A stretch of 64,000 nucleotides of DNA from SpSt-501 sp037481615 (GCA_037481615.1 JBBFLI010000019.1), one strand, 5' to 3'; positions 42,464 to 52,048 are shown, numbered from the stretch's first letter. Notes: a model not told the origin generated them from the letters alone. Translations and numbers: made by a program.

Positions 42464-43806
42464 TCGAGGTCCTCTGTGAAGCCTGCGGCAAGCGCTACCG
42501 CGTGGACGAGACCCGCATGAAGGGCGATGTGGCGCGGGTCGCCTGCAAGGCCTGCGGGAAGATGCTCACCGTGCGCAAACCCCGCCCCGCCGAGGAGGCG
42601 CCGCCGCCCCCCCCTCCTCCGCCGGCCGAAGCCGTCGCTGAAGTCGGAACCGAGTCCCCCGGCGCCGGATCCGAACCGGAGGCCGCGGCCGCCGCCTGGG
42701 AGGAGCCCTTTTCCGAGTCCGCCTACCCGCGGACCCGGCCCCGTTTCGGGATCTTCGGCAAGACGCTCGCCTTCATGCTGGTCGTGGGGATCGTCCCCCT
42801 CGTGCTTTTCTGGTTCGTCACCTTCCGCGAGTCCTCGGCCCGCATGCGCGCCGACGCCGAGGCGATTCTCGTCGAAGCGGGAAAGGGCCTCTCCGACCGG
42901 CTGGACGCCTGGACGCAGTCGAACTTCGCCGTCCTGCGCATGGCGGCGGCCATGCCCGAGATCCGCTCGATGAACCGCGAGCGGCAGGAGCCGCTCTTGC
43001 GCGCCATCGCCCGCGAGTACCCCTGGATGTACCTCGTCTTCACCGTGGGGCCGGACGGGATGAACGTGGGCCGGAGCGACCGCGAGCCGCTCGTGAGCTA
43101 CGCCGACCGGCAGTATGTCAAGGACGCCCTGGCCGGGAGGCAGATGGCCTGGCAGACGGTGATCGGCCGCACCTCGAACGTGCCGGCCCTCGTGATCGCG
43201 GTGCCGGTCCGCGAAGGCGAACGCGTGACGGGGGTGATGGCCGCGGCGATCACCGTCGAGGAGATCTCGCGCCACATCACGGCCTGGAAACGGGGCGGGA
43301 CGGGAAGCGCCTTTCTCCTGGACGAGCAGGGATTCGTCATCGCCCACCCCGCCAGGCACCGCGTGCAGCGGCGCGAAAACCTCGAAAGCCATCCCCTCAT
43401 CGCCGAGTTCCGCAAAAAAGGCTGGACGACGCTCACCGCCTCCTTCACGGACGAAACCGGACGGCCGCAGCTCGGGCACGCACGCAAGACCGGCCTCGGC
43501 TGGGTGCTCGCGCTCGCGCAGGAGGAGGCCGAGGTCTTCGAGGCCCTGAGCCTGCTGCGGCATTTCGCCTACGCGCTGCTCGCCATCACCGCGCTTCTCG
43601 CCGCGGTGGTCGCCTGGTTCGCCGCGCGCGGTCTGATCCGGCCGATCCTCCAGCTGACCCAGGCGGCCGAGCGGATGAGTCTCGGCGATCTCGACGTGAA
43701 GATCGACGTGCGCTCCGCGGACGAGATCGGGATCCTCGCCCTGGCGATCGAGCGGCTGCAGACGAGCCTGGCGCTCGCGATCCAACGGCTGAAGAAGAAA
43801 CGCTGA
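42460..43806 (+). CDS. Zinc-ribbon/Cache/HAMP membrane sensor without an output domain
   Basis: 448 residues. An N-terminal zinc ribbon (CEACGKRY and CKACGKML, about 6-35, MJ0042 type) is followed by a Pro/Glu/Ala-rich linker (about 45-90), a first membrane helix (about 105-125), a double-Cache periplasmic sensor (YPWMYLVFTVGPDG, SYADRQYVKDALAG; to about 355), a second helix (about 370-390) and a HAMP domain (IRPILQLTQAAERMSLGDLDVKI). The protein ends 25 residues later, so no methyl-accepting, kinase or cyclase module is attached. Its ribbon faces the cytoplasm. Perhaps it passes signals to the two small winged-helix proteins encoded before it; that is inference. Confidence 0.87.
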   Translation: MIEVLCEACGKRYRVDETRMKGDVARVACKACGKMLTVRKPRPAEEAPPPPPPPPAEAVAEVGTESPGAGSEPEAAAAAWEEPFSESAYPRTRPRFGIFGKTLAFMLVVGIVPLVLFWFVTFRESSARMRADAEAILVEAGKGLSDRLDAWTQSNFAVLRMAAAMPEIRSMNRERQEPLLRAIAREYPWMYLVFTVGPDGMNVGRSDREPLVSYADRQYVKDALAGRQMAWQTVIGRTSNVPALVIAVPVREGERVTGVMAAAITVEEISRHITAWKRGGTGSAFLLDEQGFVIAHPARHRVQRRENLESHPLIAEFRKKGWTTLTASFTDETGRPQLGHARKTGLGWVLALAQEEAEVFEALSLLRHFAYALLAITALLAAVVAWFAARGLIRPILQLTQAAERMSLGDLDVKIDVRSADEIGILALAIERLQTSLALAIQRLKKKR

Positions 43807-43810
43807 AACC

Positions 43811-45793
43811 TCACGGCCAGGAGCCGTCCCAGTTGAAGCGCCCGGGACGGCTCTTCAGGCGCACCCCCGGCGGGACGGGCTCCGCAAGCTCGACGAACAG
43901 GCAATAGCCCGCGCGCCGAAGCCCTTCCCGCTCCGCCCGCAGATCGAGCTGCCAGTTGGGATAGACCCAGGTAAGCCCGCCCCGCCGCACGAACCAGGCC
44001 TCCTCGCCTTTCGGGCTGCGGAAGGCCCTCTCCGGCGCGAGCGCGGGGGGCGAAATGCGAGAGACGCAGAGCGGCCAGAGCCCGGCGATCACGATGCCGA
44101 GCGGAAGCGGACTGCGCCGCGGCAGAGAAAGCGCCTCGGCCTTGGGCAGTTCCGGGGAGACGATCGCGCCCGAAAAACCGAGCCCGGCGGCCACCTCGAG
44201 CGCCAGGGGGTTGGCGAGGTTGCAGAAGGGTCCGGCCCAGAGGGAAAGCCCCAAGCCCTCTGGCGGGAACAGCGCGACCTGCCAGGGGGCGTTCAAGACG
44301 AAGCTGCGGAAGCCGCGGTCGAGAAGAACTTCCAGCGCCCCCCGCAGACCCGCCTCCTCATCGGGGAAGAGAACCGGCGGCAGCCAGGGCCGGAATCGTG
44401 CGGGGTCGACCCCTTCCCAGAGGCCGAGATCGGCGTCATCGAGCCAGGCCCCGCCGCCCTTCCCGCGACCGGCGGGGCGCGGGGTGCGGGAGACGATCTC
44501 CTCCCGGGCCTTTCCCGGCTTCAGGTTTCCCGGAGCCTGCGGCAGCCTGACCCGGAAATCGGAAGCAGGCAGGGGAGCGCTTTCCCCGGGGAGCTTCTCC
44601 TCCAGAGCGGCGATCGCCTGCCTCAACCCTTCCTCGCGGCGGTCGATCAGGAAAACGGGGGTCCCCCGCGCCGCAGCCGGCCCATCGCCTGCCGGCAAGA
44701 CGAGCCTTCCGCCTGCGGGAAGGGTGCGGCCGACACGCTCGAGGCGGTGGCCCGCCGTGTCCTCGAAGCCGATGCGCAGCAGATCACCGGGAAGGAGCGC
44801 GATCCGCGGGTTGAAATAGAGCCTTCCGGGTGGGCCCTTGAGCACTCCCAGAAACAGGCCCGACCCCGTGCGGCCGTCGGCGGGCACGGGGTTTTGCGGC
44901 CGCTGGGGGAGAAAGAAGAAATGCGTCCCCGGCCGCCCGAGCGCAAGCGAAAGAAGCCCGCGCGCCTCGCGCTGGGCGAGACGGTCGCCCGCGTGGTCGC
45001 GGATCAACCGGTAGGCCGAGACCGTTGCGTGCACGTAGTGCGGGCCTTTTTTCCTCCCCTCGATCTTCCAGGCGCGGACCTGCGGCAGGGTGAGCAGCAC
45101 CTTGGCGAGGACCTCGAGCTCGAGATCGAGGCAGGAGAAATGCCGCGCCGCAGCCCCCCGCCCCTGCCGGTAAAGGCGGCGGCAGGGCTGTACGCAGCGG
45201 CCCCGCAGGCCGCTCTTCCCGCCGAGGTAACTGCTCCAGTAACAGCGCCCCGAGACCCCGTAGCAGAGGGCCCCCTGGACGAAGACCTCGAGCCCGAGGC
45301 GCGGCGGGCAGGCCGCCGCCGCAAGCCGGATTTCGTCGATCGTGAGCTCGCGCGGCAGGACGACCGCGTCCGCGGGAAGCCTGCGGGCGAGAAAGGAGAG
45401 CGCCGCGGCGAAGCTCACGTTGGCGAGCGTGGACCAGTGGACCTCGCCCTGGAAGCCCGCCTGCCGCAGAAGCGGGGCGAGCGCGAGGTCCTGGACGATC
45501 ACCCCGTCGGGCCGGACGAAGCGGCCCAGCCGCTCGAGGACACTGCCGACGGGCCCGAGCTCGGAGGACGCAAGCAGCGTGTTCAGGGTGACGAAAACAC
45601 GCGCCCCCTCGCCGCGGGCCAGGGCGACGAGATCCCGGAGCTCCCCCAGGCCGAAGTTTCGCGCCTCCATGCGCGCCGAGAAGGCTTTGAGCCCGCAGTA
45701 GATCCCGTCCGCGCCCGCGGCGAGCGCGGCAAGAAACGCCTCCCGGCTCCCCGCCGGGGCGAGAATCAGGGGTCTGAGGGCGGGAGGGGTCAT
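43811..45793 (-). CDS. Peptidase U32 family protein
   Basis: 660 residues; start at the ATG at 45793 (MTPPALRPLILAPAGSREAFLAAL). The U32 core has AGADGIYCGLKAFSARMEARNF, the RELTIDEIRLAA motif, the family signature EVFVQGALCYGVSGRCY, and Cys residues in GLRGRCVQPCRRLY that probably bind an Fe-S cluster or metal. A second, C-terminal U32-like half follows. Relatives are collagenase-like proteases or tRNA/ubiquinone hydroxylation factors (RlhA, TrhP, UbiU/V), and which applies cannot be told here. It converges with the sensor gene 5 bp away. Confidence 0.9.
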   Translation of the reverse strand: MTPPALRPLILAPAGSREAFLAALAAGADGIYCGLKAFSARMEARNFGLGELRDLVALARGEGARVFVTLNTLLASSELGPVGSVLERLGRFVRPDGVIVQDLALAPLLRQAGFQGEVHWSTLANVSFAAALSFLARRLPADAVVLPRELTIDEIRLAAAACPPRLGLEVFVQGALCYGVSGRCYWSSYLGGKSGLRGRCVQPCRRLYRQGRGAAARHFSCLDLELEVLAKVLLTLPQVRAWKIEGRKKGPHYVHATVSAYRLIRDHAGDRLAQREARGLLSLALGRPGTHFFFLPQRPQNPVPADGRTGSGLFLGVLKGPPGRLYFNPRIALLPGDLLRIGFEDTAGHRLERVGRTLPAGGRLVLPAGDGPAAARGTPVFLIDRREEGLRQAIAALEEKLPGESAPLPASDFRVRLPQAPGNLKPGKAREEIVSRTPRPAGRGKGGGAWLDDADLGLWEGVDPARFRPWLPPVLFPDEEAGLRGALEVLLDRGFRSFVLNAPWQVALFPPEGLGLSLWAGPFCNLANPLALEVAAGLGFSGAIVSPELPKAEALSLPRRSPLPLGIVIAGLWPLCVSRISPPALAPERAFRSPKGEEAWFVRRGGLTWVYPNWQLDLRAEREGLRRAGYCLFVELAEPVPPGVRLKSRPGRFNWDGSWP

Positions 45794-45911
45794 CGGGGAG
45801 CCGTTTTCCCGCGGCGGCCGGCGAATGTCAAATCGGCGTTTTGACCGCCGACCCGGCTGTGGTATGCTTACGGATTCCAGGAAACCCCTTGACCGAGGAT
45901 CGAAGACGCCC

Positions 45912-47627
45912 ATGGCGGCAACCGAAAGCCCATCCCGCGACCCCATGCCGAGCGCCGGCTTGCTTGCGACCCCCGAGCGCGCGGCGCTCTTGAAGCAGAT
46001 CGCGACCCGCTTGCCGGACATCACCCTGAACGACCGCCAGCTCTGCGATCTGGAACTCCTGGCGACCGGGGCCTTCGGCCCGCTTCGCGGCTTCATGACC
46101 CGCGCCGACTACGAGCCGGTCCTCGACCGCATGCGCCTGAAGGACGGGACCCTCTGGCCGATCCCGATCTGCCTCGACGTCCCCGAGGTGCTCGCGCGCA
46201 AGCTCGAGGCCGGCCAGTCGGCGGCGCTGCGCGACCCCGAGGGGGTGCTGCTGGCGATCCTGCACATCGAGGATCTTTGGCCGGTCGACCGCCGCCGCGA
46301 GGCCGTCCTCGTCTACGGCACCGAGGACACCTCCCACCCGGGGGCCGAGTACCTGCTCCACCGCACGGGGGATTTCTACGTCGGCGGGAGCCTCGAGGTG
46401 GCCAGCCTGCCCGTTCATTACGACTTCCGCTCGCTCCGGCTCACCCCGGCCGAGGTGCGCGCGGCCGCGCGGAAGCTCAACTGGAAACGCATGGCGGGCT
46501 TCGTCACCGAAAACCCGATCCACCGGCCGCAGTTCGAGATGACGATCCGCGCCATGCGCGAGGCGCGGGCGAATCTGCTGCTCCTTCCGGTCGCAGGCAT
46601 GACCAAGCCCGGCGACTTCGACCATTACACGCGGGTGCGCTGCTACCGCCAGGTCGCCCGTCACTACCCCCCGGATGCCTACCTCCTGAACCTCCTGCCG
46701 CTCGCGATGCGCCTCTCGGGGCCGCGCGAGGCGATTCTCCACGCCATCGTCTGCCGCAATTTCGGCTGCACGCATTTCATCGCCGGCCGCGACCACGCCG
46801 GCCCCGGCTGCGACCCGAACGGAAAGCCCTACTACGGAAGCGACGATGCCTGCCGCGTGCTCGAGGCCCATGCCGCCGACATCGGAATCGAGATCGTCTC
46901 CTTCCCGGAGATGGTCTACCTCCCCTTCGAGGACGAGTTCCGGCCCGTGGACCAGGTGCCGCCCGGAGTGCAGAGCATCTCGCTCTCCGGCACCGACATC
47001 CGCCGCCGCGTGCGCGAAGGCAGGCGCATCCCGGACTGGGCGACCTTCCCCGAGGTCGTCTCCGAGCTCGAAAAGGCCTACCCGCCTCCCGGCAGGCAGG
47101 GCTTCACGATCTTCATGACCGGGCTCTCCGGGGCCGGCAAATCGACGATCGCGCGCATTCTCTATGCGAAGTTCCTCGAGCGCGGCGACCGGCCGGTGAC
47201 CCTCCTCGACGGCGACATCGTGCGCCAGCACCTCTCGAGCGAGCTTTCCTTTTCGAAGGAGCACCGCGACGTGAACGTGCGCCGCATCGGCTTCGTCGCC
47301 TCCGAGATCACCAAGAACCGGGGCATCGCCATCTGCGCGCCGATCGCCCCCTACGCGAAGACCCGCCTCGAGGTGCGCCGCATGGTCGAGGCCTACGGCG
47401 GCTTCGTCGAGGTCCACGTCGCCACCCCTCTTTCCGTCTGCGAAAGCCGCGACAGAAAGGGGATGTACGCCAAGGCGCGGGCGGGCCTGATCAAGGGCTA
47501 CACCGGGATCGACGACCCCTACGAGGAACCCGAGTCCCCCGAGGTGCGGGTCGACACGAGCGCCATCACCCCGGACGAGGCCGCCCAGGAGATCCTCCTC
47601 TACCTCGGCCAGCGGGGCTTCATCTGA
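45912..47627 (+). CDS. Bifunctional sulfate adenylyltransferase/APS kinase
   Basis: 571 residues from the ATG at 45912. The N-terminal ATP sulphurylase domain (about 1-390) is followed by APS kinase (about 398-571): GLSGAGKSTIARIL, LLDGDIVRQHLSSELSF, VNVRRIGFVASEI and SICAPIAPYAKTR-like motifs. It would activate sulphate to PAPS. In the sulphurylase domain GRDHAGPG (292-299) is intact, but the usual QxRNPxHxxH is FVTENPIHRPQ (197-207), so the conserved Arg and second His are missing. Activity of that half is therefore doubtful or specialised. PAPS would feed sulphation of EPS, or assimilation. It is followed by galE after 100 bp. Confidence 0.9.
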   Translation: MAATESPSRDPMPSAGLLATPERAALLKQIATRLPDITLNDRQLCDLELLATGAFGPLRGFMTRADYEPVLDRMRLKDGTLWPIPICLDVPEVLARKLEAGQSAALRDPEGVLLAILHIEDLWPVDRRREAVLVYGTEDTSHPGAEYLLHRTGDFYVGGSLEVASLPVHYDFRSLRLTPAEVRAAARKLNWKRMAGFVTENPIHRPQFEMTIRAMREARANLLLLPVAGMTKPGDFDHYTRVRCYRQVARHYPPDAYLLNLLPLAMRLSGPREAILHAIVCRNFGCTHFIAGRDHAGPGCDPNGKPYYGSDDACRVLEAHAADIGIEIVSFPEMVYLPFEDEFRPVDQVPPGVQSISLSGTDIRRRVREGRRIPDWATFPEVVSELEKAYPPPGRQGFTIFMTGLSGAGKSTIARILYAKFLERGDRPVTLLDGDIVRQHLSSELSFSKEHRDVNVRRIGFVASEITKNRGIAICAPIAPYAKTRLEVRRMVEAYGGFVEVHVATPLSVCESRDRKGMYAKARAGLIKGYTGIDDPYEEPESPEVRVDTSAITPDEAAQEILLYLGQRGFI

Positions 47628-47727
47628 CCGGGATCCTTCAAGAAATCGGCGCTCCCGGGCGATAAGGGAAAAGAGCGGGCGGCCGCCCCGGGGACCCGGC
47701 GGCTGCAACAGACGATCCGGACGGGAT

Positions 47728-48720
47728 ATGGACGTTCTGGTCACGGGGGGAGCGGGCTACATCGGCGCCCACACCTGCAAGCGGCTCTGCGAACGCCGCC
47801 ATCGGCCGGTCGTCTTCGACAACCTCTCCTCGGGCCGGCGGGATTTCGTGCGCTGGGGTGAGCTCATCCGCGGCGACACCCGAAGCCCGGAGGATCTCGC
47901 CGCCTGCTTCGCCGGCCGGCGTTTCGAGGCGGTGATGCACTTCGCGGCCTTGATCGAGGTCGGCGAATCGGTCGCCGCCCCTTTGAAATACTTTGAAAAC
48001 AACGTCGGGGGGACGGTTGCGCTGCTGCAGGCGGCGCTGGCCCACGGCGTGAGGATCTTCGTCTTTTCTTCCTCGGCCGCGGTCTACGGCGACCCGGAAA
48101 AGATCCCCATCCCCGAGGGGCACCCCACCCGGCCGAAGAGCCCTTACGGACGGAGCAAGGCCATGGTCGAGGAAATCCTCGCCGACTGCGGCCGGGCGCA
48201 CGGGCTCCGCTGGGCGGCGCTGCGCTACTTCAACGCCGCCGGCGCCGACCCGGGGGGAGCGATCGGGGAGCAGCACGAACCCGAATCGCACCTCATCCCG
48301 CGGCTCCTCGAGGCGGCGGACGCCGGCGCGGCCGTCTCCGTTTACGGCACGGATTACCCCACGGCGGACGGCACCTGCATCCGCGACTACATCCACGTGA
48401 ACGACCTGGCCGAGGCCCACGTGCTCGCCCTCGAGCACCTGGCGGCAGGCGGGGAAAGCGCGGCCTTCAACCTGGGGCTCGGGCGCGGCTGGTCGGTGCG
48501 CGAAGTCGCCGCCGCCGTGGAAAAGGTGACCGGGAGAAAACTCGATCTCCGCGAGGCGCCGCGGCGGCCCGGGGACCCGGCGGTGCTGGTCGCCGACACC
48601 GGCCGGGCCGGGGAGAGGCTCGGCTGGAGGGCGGAAGTGACCGAACTCGAGGCGATCGTGAAAACGGCCTGGGGCTGGCACCGAAACCGCCCGCGGGCCG
48701 CGGGCGGATCGGGGAGTTGA
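47728..48720 (+). CDS. galE: UDP-glucose 4-epimerase
   Basis: A 330-residue extended short-chain dehydrogenase. VTGGAGYIGAHTC is the NAD-binding GxxGxxG loop (about 5-17); SSSAAVYG gives the catalytic Ser and YGRSK the catalytic Tyr/Lys pair (about 145-149); PYGRSKAMVEEIL and CIRDYIHVNDLAEAH are also family-typical. It interconverts UDP-glucose and UDP-galactose, a precursor of EPS and LPS sugars. Five bases separate its stop from the regulator start. Confidence 0.95.
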   Translation: MDVLVTGGAGYIGAHTCKRLCERRHRPVVFDNLSSGRRDFVRWGELIRGDTRSPEDLAACFAGRRFEAVMHFAALIEVGESVAAPLKYFENNVGGTVALLQAALAHGVRIFVFSSSAAVYGDPEKIPIPEGHPTRPKSPYGRSKAMVEEILADCGRAHGLRWAALRYFNAAGADPGGAIGEQHEPESHLIPRLLEAADAGAAVSVYGTDYPTADGTCIRDYIHVNDLAEAHVLALEHLAAGGESAAFNLGLGRGWSVREVAAAVEKVTGRKLDLREAPRRPGDPAVLVADTGRAGERLGWRAEVTELEAIVKTAWGWHRNRPRAAGGSGS

Positions 48721-48725
48721 CGCCG

Positions 48726-50105
48726 ATGCCCCGCCGCATCCTCATCGTCGGCGACCTCGCAGGGGCAGAGAGCGCCTTTGCCGATGCGCTCGCCCGCGGG
48801 TTCACCGTGAGCTTCGCCGCAAACCTCCTCGACGCCGAAAAACGCCTGGCGAAGGAGGAGGCGGCGCTCCTCATCCTCGACCTGCCGCCCGCGGGAGAGC
48901 CGGTCGAGGACCTGCTGCACCGCGCCCGGCAGATCGCCCCCGGCATCCCCGTCTTTGCGACCGCCCCCGGCGCCGACCCCGAATGGATCGTGCGCGCGGT
49001 CAAGGCCGGCGCGGCGGACTTCGTCAGCCGCCCCATCGCCGCGGAGAAGCTTCTGCTTTCGGTCGAGCGCGCGCTCGAGAACCGCTCGCTCAAAAACGAG
49101 ATCGACTACCTTCGCCGCGAGCAGGACGTGGTCTACGACACCGACCGCATCATCGCCGTGAGCCCGGCGATGCAGAAGGTGACGGCCGAGATCCGCAGAC
49201 TCGCCCGGACCGAGTCCACGATCCTGATCACCGGCGAGACCGGCACGGGCAAGAGCTTCGTCTCCGGGAACATCCACTTCAACAGCCCGCGCCGCAGCCG
49301 CCCCTTCGTCAAGGTGAACTGCGCGAACATCCCGGAGACGCTCCTCGAAAGCGAGCTCTTCGGCCATGAAAAAGGCGCCTTCACCGGCGCCGACAAGACC
49401 CGCATCGGCCGCTTCGAACAGGCCCACGGGGGGACGATCTTTCTGGACGAGTTCTGCGAGCTCGGCCCGGGCCTGCAGGCGAAGCTCCTTCGCGTGCTCG
49501 AGGACCGGAGCTTCGAGCGCCTGGGCGGGAACCGCACGATCGAGGCCGATGTGCGCGTGATCGCGGCGACCAACCGCGACATCGAGGCGCTCGTAGGCGA
49601 GGGGCGCTTCCGGGAGGATCTCTACTACCGGATCAACGTCCTGCGCATCCACATCCCGCCGCTTCGCGAGCGAAGGGAAGACATCGAGCCCCTCGCGCGG
49701 TATCTTCTGGGGAAAATCGGGCGCCAGCTCAAGAAAACGGCCGCAGGTTTCTCCGAGGAGGCGATGGCGAGATTGAAAGAGTACGACTGGCCGGGGAACA
49801 TCCGCCAGCTCGCCAACACGATCGAGCGCGCGCTGCTCGTCGCCGAAGGGCCGCGGATCGAGGTCGAGCACCTCGCCCTGCCCGAGATCCCGCGGCCCGC
49901 GGCGCGGGCGACCGCGCCCACGGCCGCGCTCCCCACGCTCCGGCTCACCGCCGAGCAGGAGCGGGCGATGATCATCCGTGCGCTCGAGGAGTCGCTCTGG
50001 ATCCAGAAGGACGCGGCAAAAAAACTCGGGATCTCCCCGCGCGCGCTCAACTACCGCGTGCGCCGCCTGGGGATCGCCCACCCCCGCTGGCGCAAGAACC
50101 GCTGA
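48726..50105 (+). CDS. Sigma-54-dependent response regulator (NtrC family)
   Basis: 459 residues; start at the ATG at 48726 (MPRRILIVGDL), 5 bp after galE, behind GGGGAG; a TTG three codons upstream is possible. The receiver (about 1-115) keeps LLILDLPPAG but is divergent, with SRP in place of the usual Lys-Pro. The AAA+ domain has GETGTGKSFVSG, the sigma-54-contacting GAFTGAD, LDEFCELG and R-finger regions. The C-terminal Fis-type HTH is KDAAKKLGISPRALNYRVRRLG. It is not an obvious PrsR by receiver sequence. Still, it is the only sigma-54 activator in the window, and the EPS and surface-protein promoters here are sigma-54 type. Confidence 0.92.
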   Translation: MPRRILIVGDLAGAESAFADALARGFTVSFAANLLDAEKRLAKEEAALLILDLPPAGEPVEDLLHRARQIAPGIPVFATAPGADPEWIVRAVKAGAADFVSRPIAAEKLLLSVERALENRSLKNEIDYLRREQDVVYDTDRIIAVSPAMQKVTAEIRRLARTESTILITGETGTGKSFVSGNIHFNSPRRSRPFVKVNCANIPETLLESELFGHEKGAFTGADKTRIGRFEQAHGGTIFLDEFCELGPGLQAKLLRVLEDRSFERLGGNRTIEADVRVIAATNRDIEALVGEGRFREDLYYRINVLRIHIPPLRERREDIEPLARYLLGKIGRQLKKTAAGFSEEAMARLKEYDWPGNIRQLANTIERALLVAEGPRIEVEHLALPEIPRPAARATAPTAALPTLRLTAEQERAMIIRALEESLWIQKDAAKKLGISPRALNYRVRRLGIAHPRWRKNR

Positions 50106-51865
50106 ACCCCGGCCGCCGCGCAAAGTGCAAGGAGAGGCCCTCGCCGCAGTGCACTTCCCCCGGCGAGGACCGCAAGGATCAGGGATAGAACCGTCAAGGC
50201 GGATGCCTGCAGGCCCTTCGCGGCCGGGTTTGCGGCTTCGCCGATGAAGCATCCCCCCCCTCCGCCCGCCGCGGCCGCCCCTGAAAGGCCTTCTTCTTCC
50301 ACTTCGACGATGCCCGCCGGGTCTACGATCACGCCGTTTGCAACCCCGTCGGCATCGCCCACTCCCCCGTCCCGCAGGCCCAGGGTCATCGTGCGGCGGT
50401 CGGCGGAAAACTGCGTGTAAGCCGAAAAATCGACCCAGCGCCCGTCGATCGGGTTGTACTTGTACCAGCGGCCGCGCTTCGGCACCGGAGCGGAAAAATG
50501 GAGCTTCACGGCCACGGCGTCCCCGGGGCCGGCGACCGCGATGCGGAAATTGATCAGCCCGAAGGGCATCCGCCGCGGTTTGTCCGGCGCGTAGCCGTCC
50601 TCGCGTCCGGGGTCCTCGGATTCGATCGCCTCGATGGCGATGGCGGAGGCGCTGTCGCGGATGCTCACCCCGATCAGGACGCTTGAGCCCTCCATCCGCA
50701 CCGTGCGGATGGCGCTTTCCTGCAGGTCGGGGACGCCGTTTCGATCGAGGTCGGTGGAAGCGGGCGGTTCCTGGTCGTCGGGGATGCCGTCGGCGTTCGC
50801 ATCGCGCCCGCTTGCGACGGTGGAAAAGGCCGTGCAGGGCGACCAGGCCGATGCGCGGTTTCCCGTGTCGACGAACTGCGCGCGCCAGCAATACGGGGTC
50901 CCTCCCTCCAAGATGAGCTTGGGCAGGCGGATCGCGGTGAGCGCGGTTTCGCTGGTGAAGTCGAAGACGATTTGCTCGTCCTCCTCGCGGAAGACCTGCC
51001 AGCGGGTGCGCCGGTGGGGGCTCCCGTCGGCACCGGGCCGGTAGGGGGCGGTGGTCAGCTCGGGCTGGGTGTCGACCTCTTCCCCTTCCTCCGGGTAGAG
51101 CGGCACGGGGGCGGGCGGGAAAAGAGCGGCATCTCGAGCGTCGGCGTTGTCGCCGGTCCCGTTCCCGTCGGCATCGGACCACTCGGCCGGGTCATCGGGG
51201 AAGGCGTCCTCGGCATCGGGGACCCCGTCCCCGTCGCGGTCGAGGGGCGGCGGGGCGGGGAGAACGTTGAGCGGGGTGCAGCCCGACCAGGAGGAAAGCG
51301 CCTCCTTCGCATCCTTGGCCTGCACGCGCACGCAAAAGGACCCCGCCACGGCGAAGACGTGGGACTGACCCGGTCCGCCCCAGGTGGAAACCGTCCCGTT
51401 TCCCCAATCGAAGCGGAACTGCAGCGCATCGCCGTCCGGGTCGATTGCCGCGGCGCTGAAGGATGCCTGCGTCCCGACCGGTATTTCGGATGGCCCCGCG
51501 GGCGGCTGCGGCGTGGAGGGGGCGCGGTTTGCCGCCGGGACGGTGTGGCTCACCTCGTTCGAGTAGCCGCTCTCCGCGCCGGTGGCCGAGTAGGCCGTGG
51601 CCGCGAAATAATACGTTTCCCCTTCCGCCAGGCCGGTCACCCGGAAGGTGGTGACTTTGCCCACGTCGAGGCGGACGGAGTAGGCGCCGCTCGCCGTGCC
51701 GTAGTGGATGCGGTAGCCCGCAAGGTCCGCCTCCGTGTTTGCATCCCAGGCGAGCGTCACCTCGGCCGCGTGCGTCCAGAGAGCGACCAGAAGCGAAACG
51801 AGCAGAAACGAAAAGAAGAGCAGATTGCGGAAAATCTTCCCGGAACGGGCATCGGCAGATCTCAT
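50051..51865 (-). CDS. Secreted fibronectin-III/anchor-U surface protein with C-terminal sorting signal
   Basis: 604 residues from the ATG at 51865. A signal peptide (FRNLLFFSFLLVSLLVALWTHA) is followed by a fibronectin III domain (about 43-125), a PKD-like domain (about 130-205), thrombospondin-type Ca-binding DxDxDG repeats (LDRDGDGVPDAEDAFP, and later DANADGIPDDQEP), and a choice-of-anchor-U-like domain (RWVDFSAYTQFSADRRTMTL, GDADGVANGVIVDP). The C-terminus has GGGGGCFIGEAA, a hydrophobic helix and Arg, a tripartite sorting-type signal. It would be cell-surface anchored. It overlaps the convergent sigma-54 regulator by 55 bp, and a sigma-54 promoter lies at 52049-52064. Confidence 0.85.
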   Translation of the reverse strand: MRSADARSGKIFRNLLFFSFLLVSLLVALWTHAAEVTLAWDANTEADLAGYRIHYGTASGAYSVRLDVGKVTTFRVTGLAEGETYYFAATAYSATGAESGYSNEVSHTVPAANRAPSTPQPPAGPSEIPVGTQASFSAAAIDPDGDALQFRFDWGNGTVSTWGGPGQSHVFAVAGSFCVRVQAKDAKEALSSWSGCTPLNVLPAPPPLDRDGDGVPDAEDAFPDDPAEWSDADGNGTGDNADARDAALFPPAPVPLYPEEGEEVDTQPELTTAPYRPGADGSPHRRTRWQVFREEDEQIVFDFTSETALTAIRLPKLILEGGTPYCWRAQFVDTGNRASAWSPCTAFSTVASGRDANADGIPDDQEPPASTDLDRNGVPDLQESAIRTVRMEGSSVLIGVSIRDSASAIAIEAIESEDPGREDGYAPDKPRRMPFGLINFRIAVAGPGDAVAVKLHFSAPVPKRGRWYKYNPIDGRWVDFSAYTQFSADRRTMTLGLRDGGVGDADGVANGVIVDPAGIVEVEEEGLSGAAAAGGGGGCFIGEAANPAAKGLQASALTVLSLILAVLAGGSALRRGPLLALCAAAGVQRFLRQRGWAIPRRRTR

Positions 51866-52048
51866 GGCACAGGCACCTCGCAAGCAAGCCGGCCGAGGGC
51901 CGGCACGCCTTCGAAGTGCCGCCTCTGCCCGGCAGCCCCGCCGCCTTGTCCCGCCGGCGCGCGGGAGGTAGGCCGGTGGCTTTGCGTCCCAGCCTTTCGA
52001 CTGGTTTGCCTTTTACAGGCGGTTCAAGACTTCTGCCCTAATCGAGAG

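Noticed and set aside
48726..50105. Assigning the sigma-54 regulator as PrsR of the PEP-CTERM system
   Set aside because: Its receiver differs from PrsR and no PrsK-type kinase is near. It remains only a candidate regulator.
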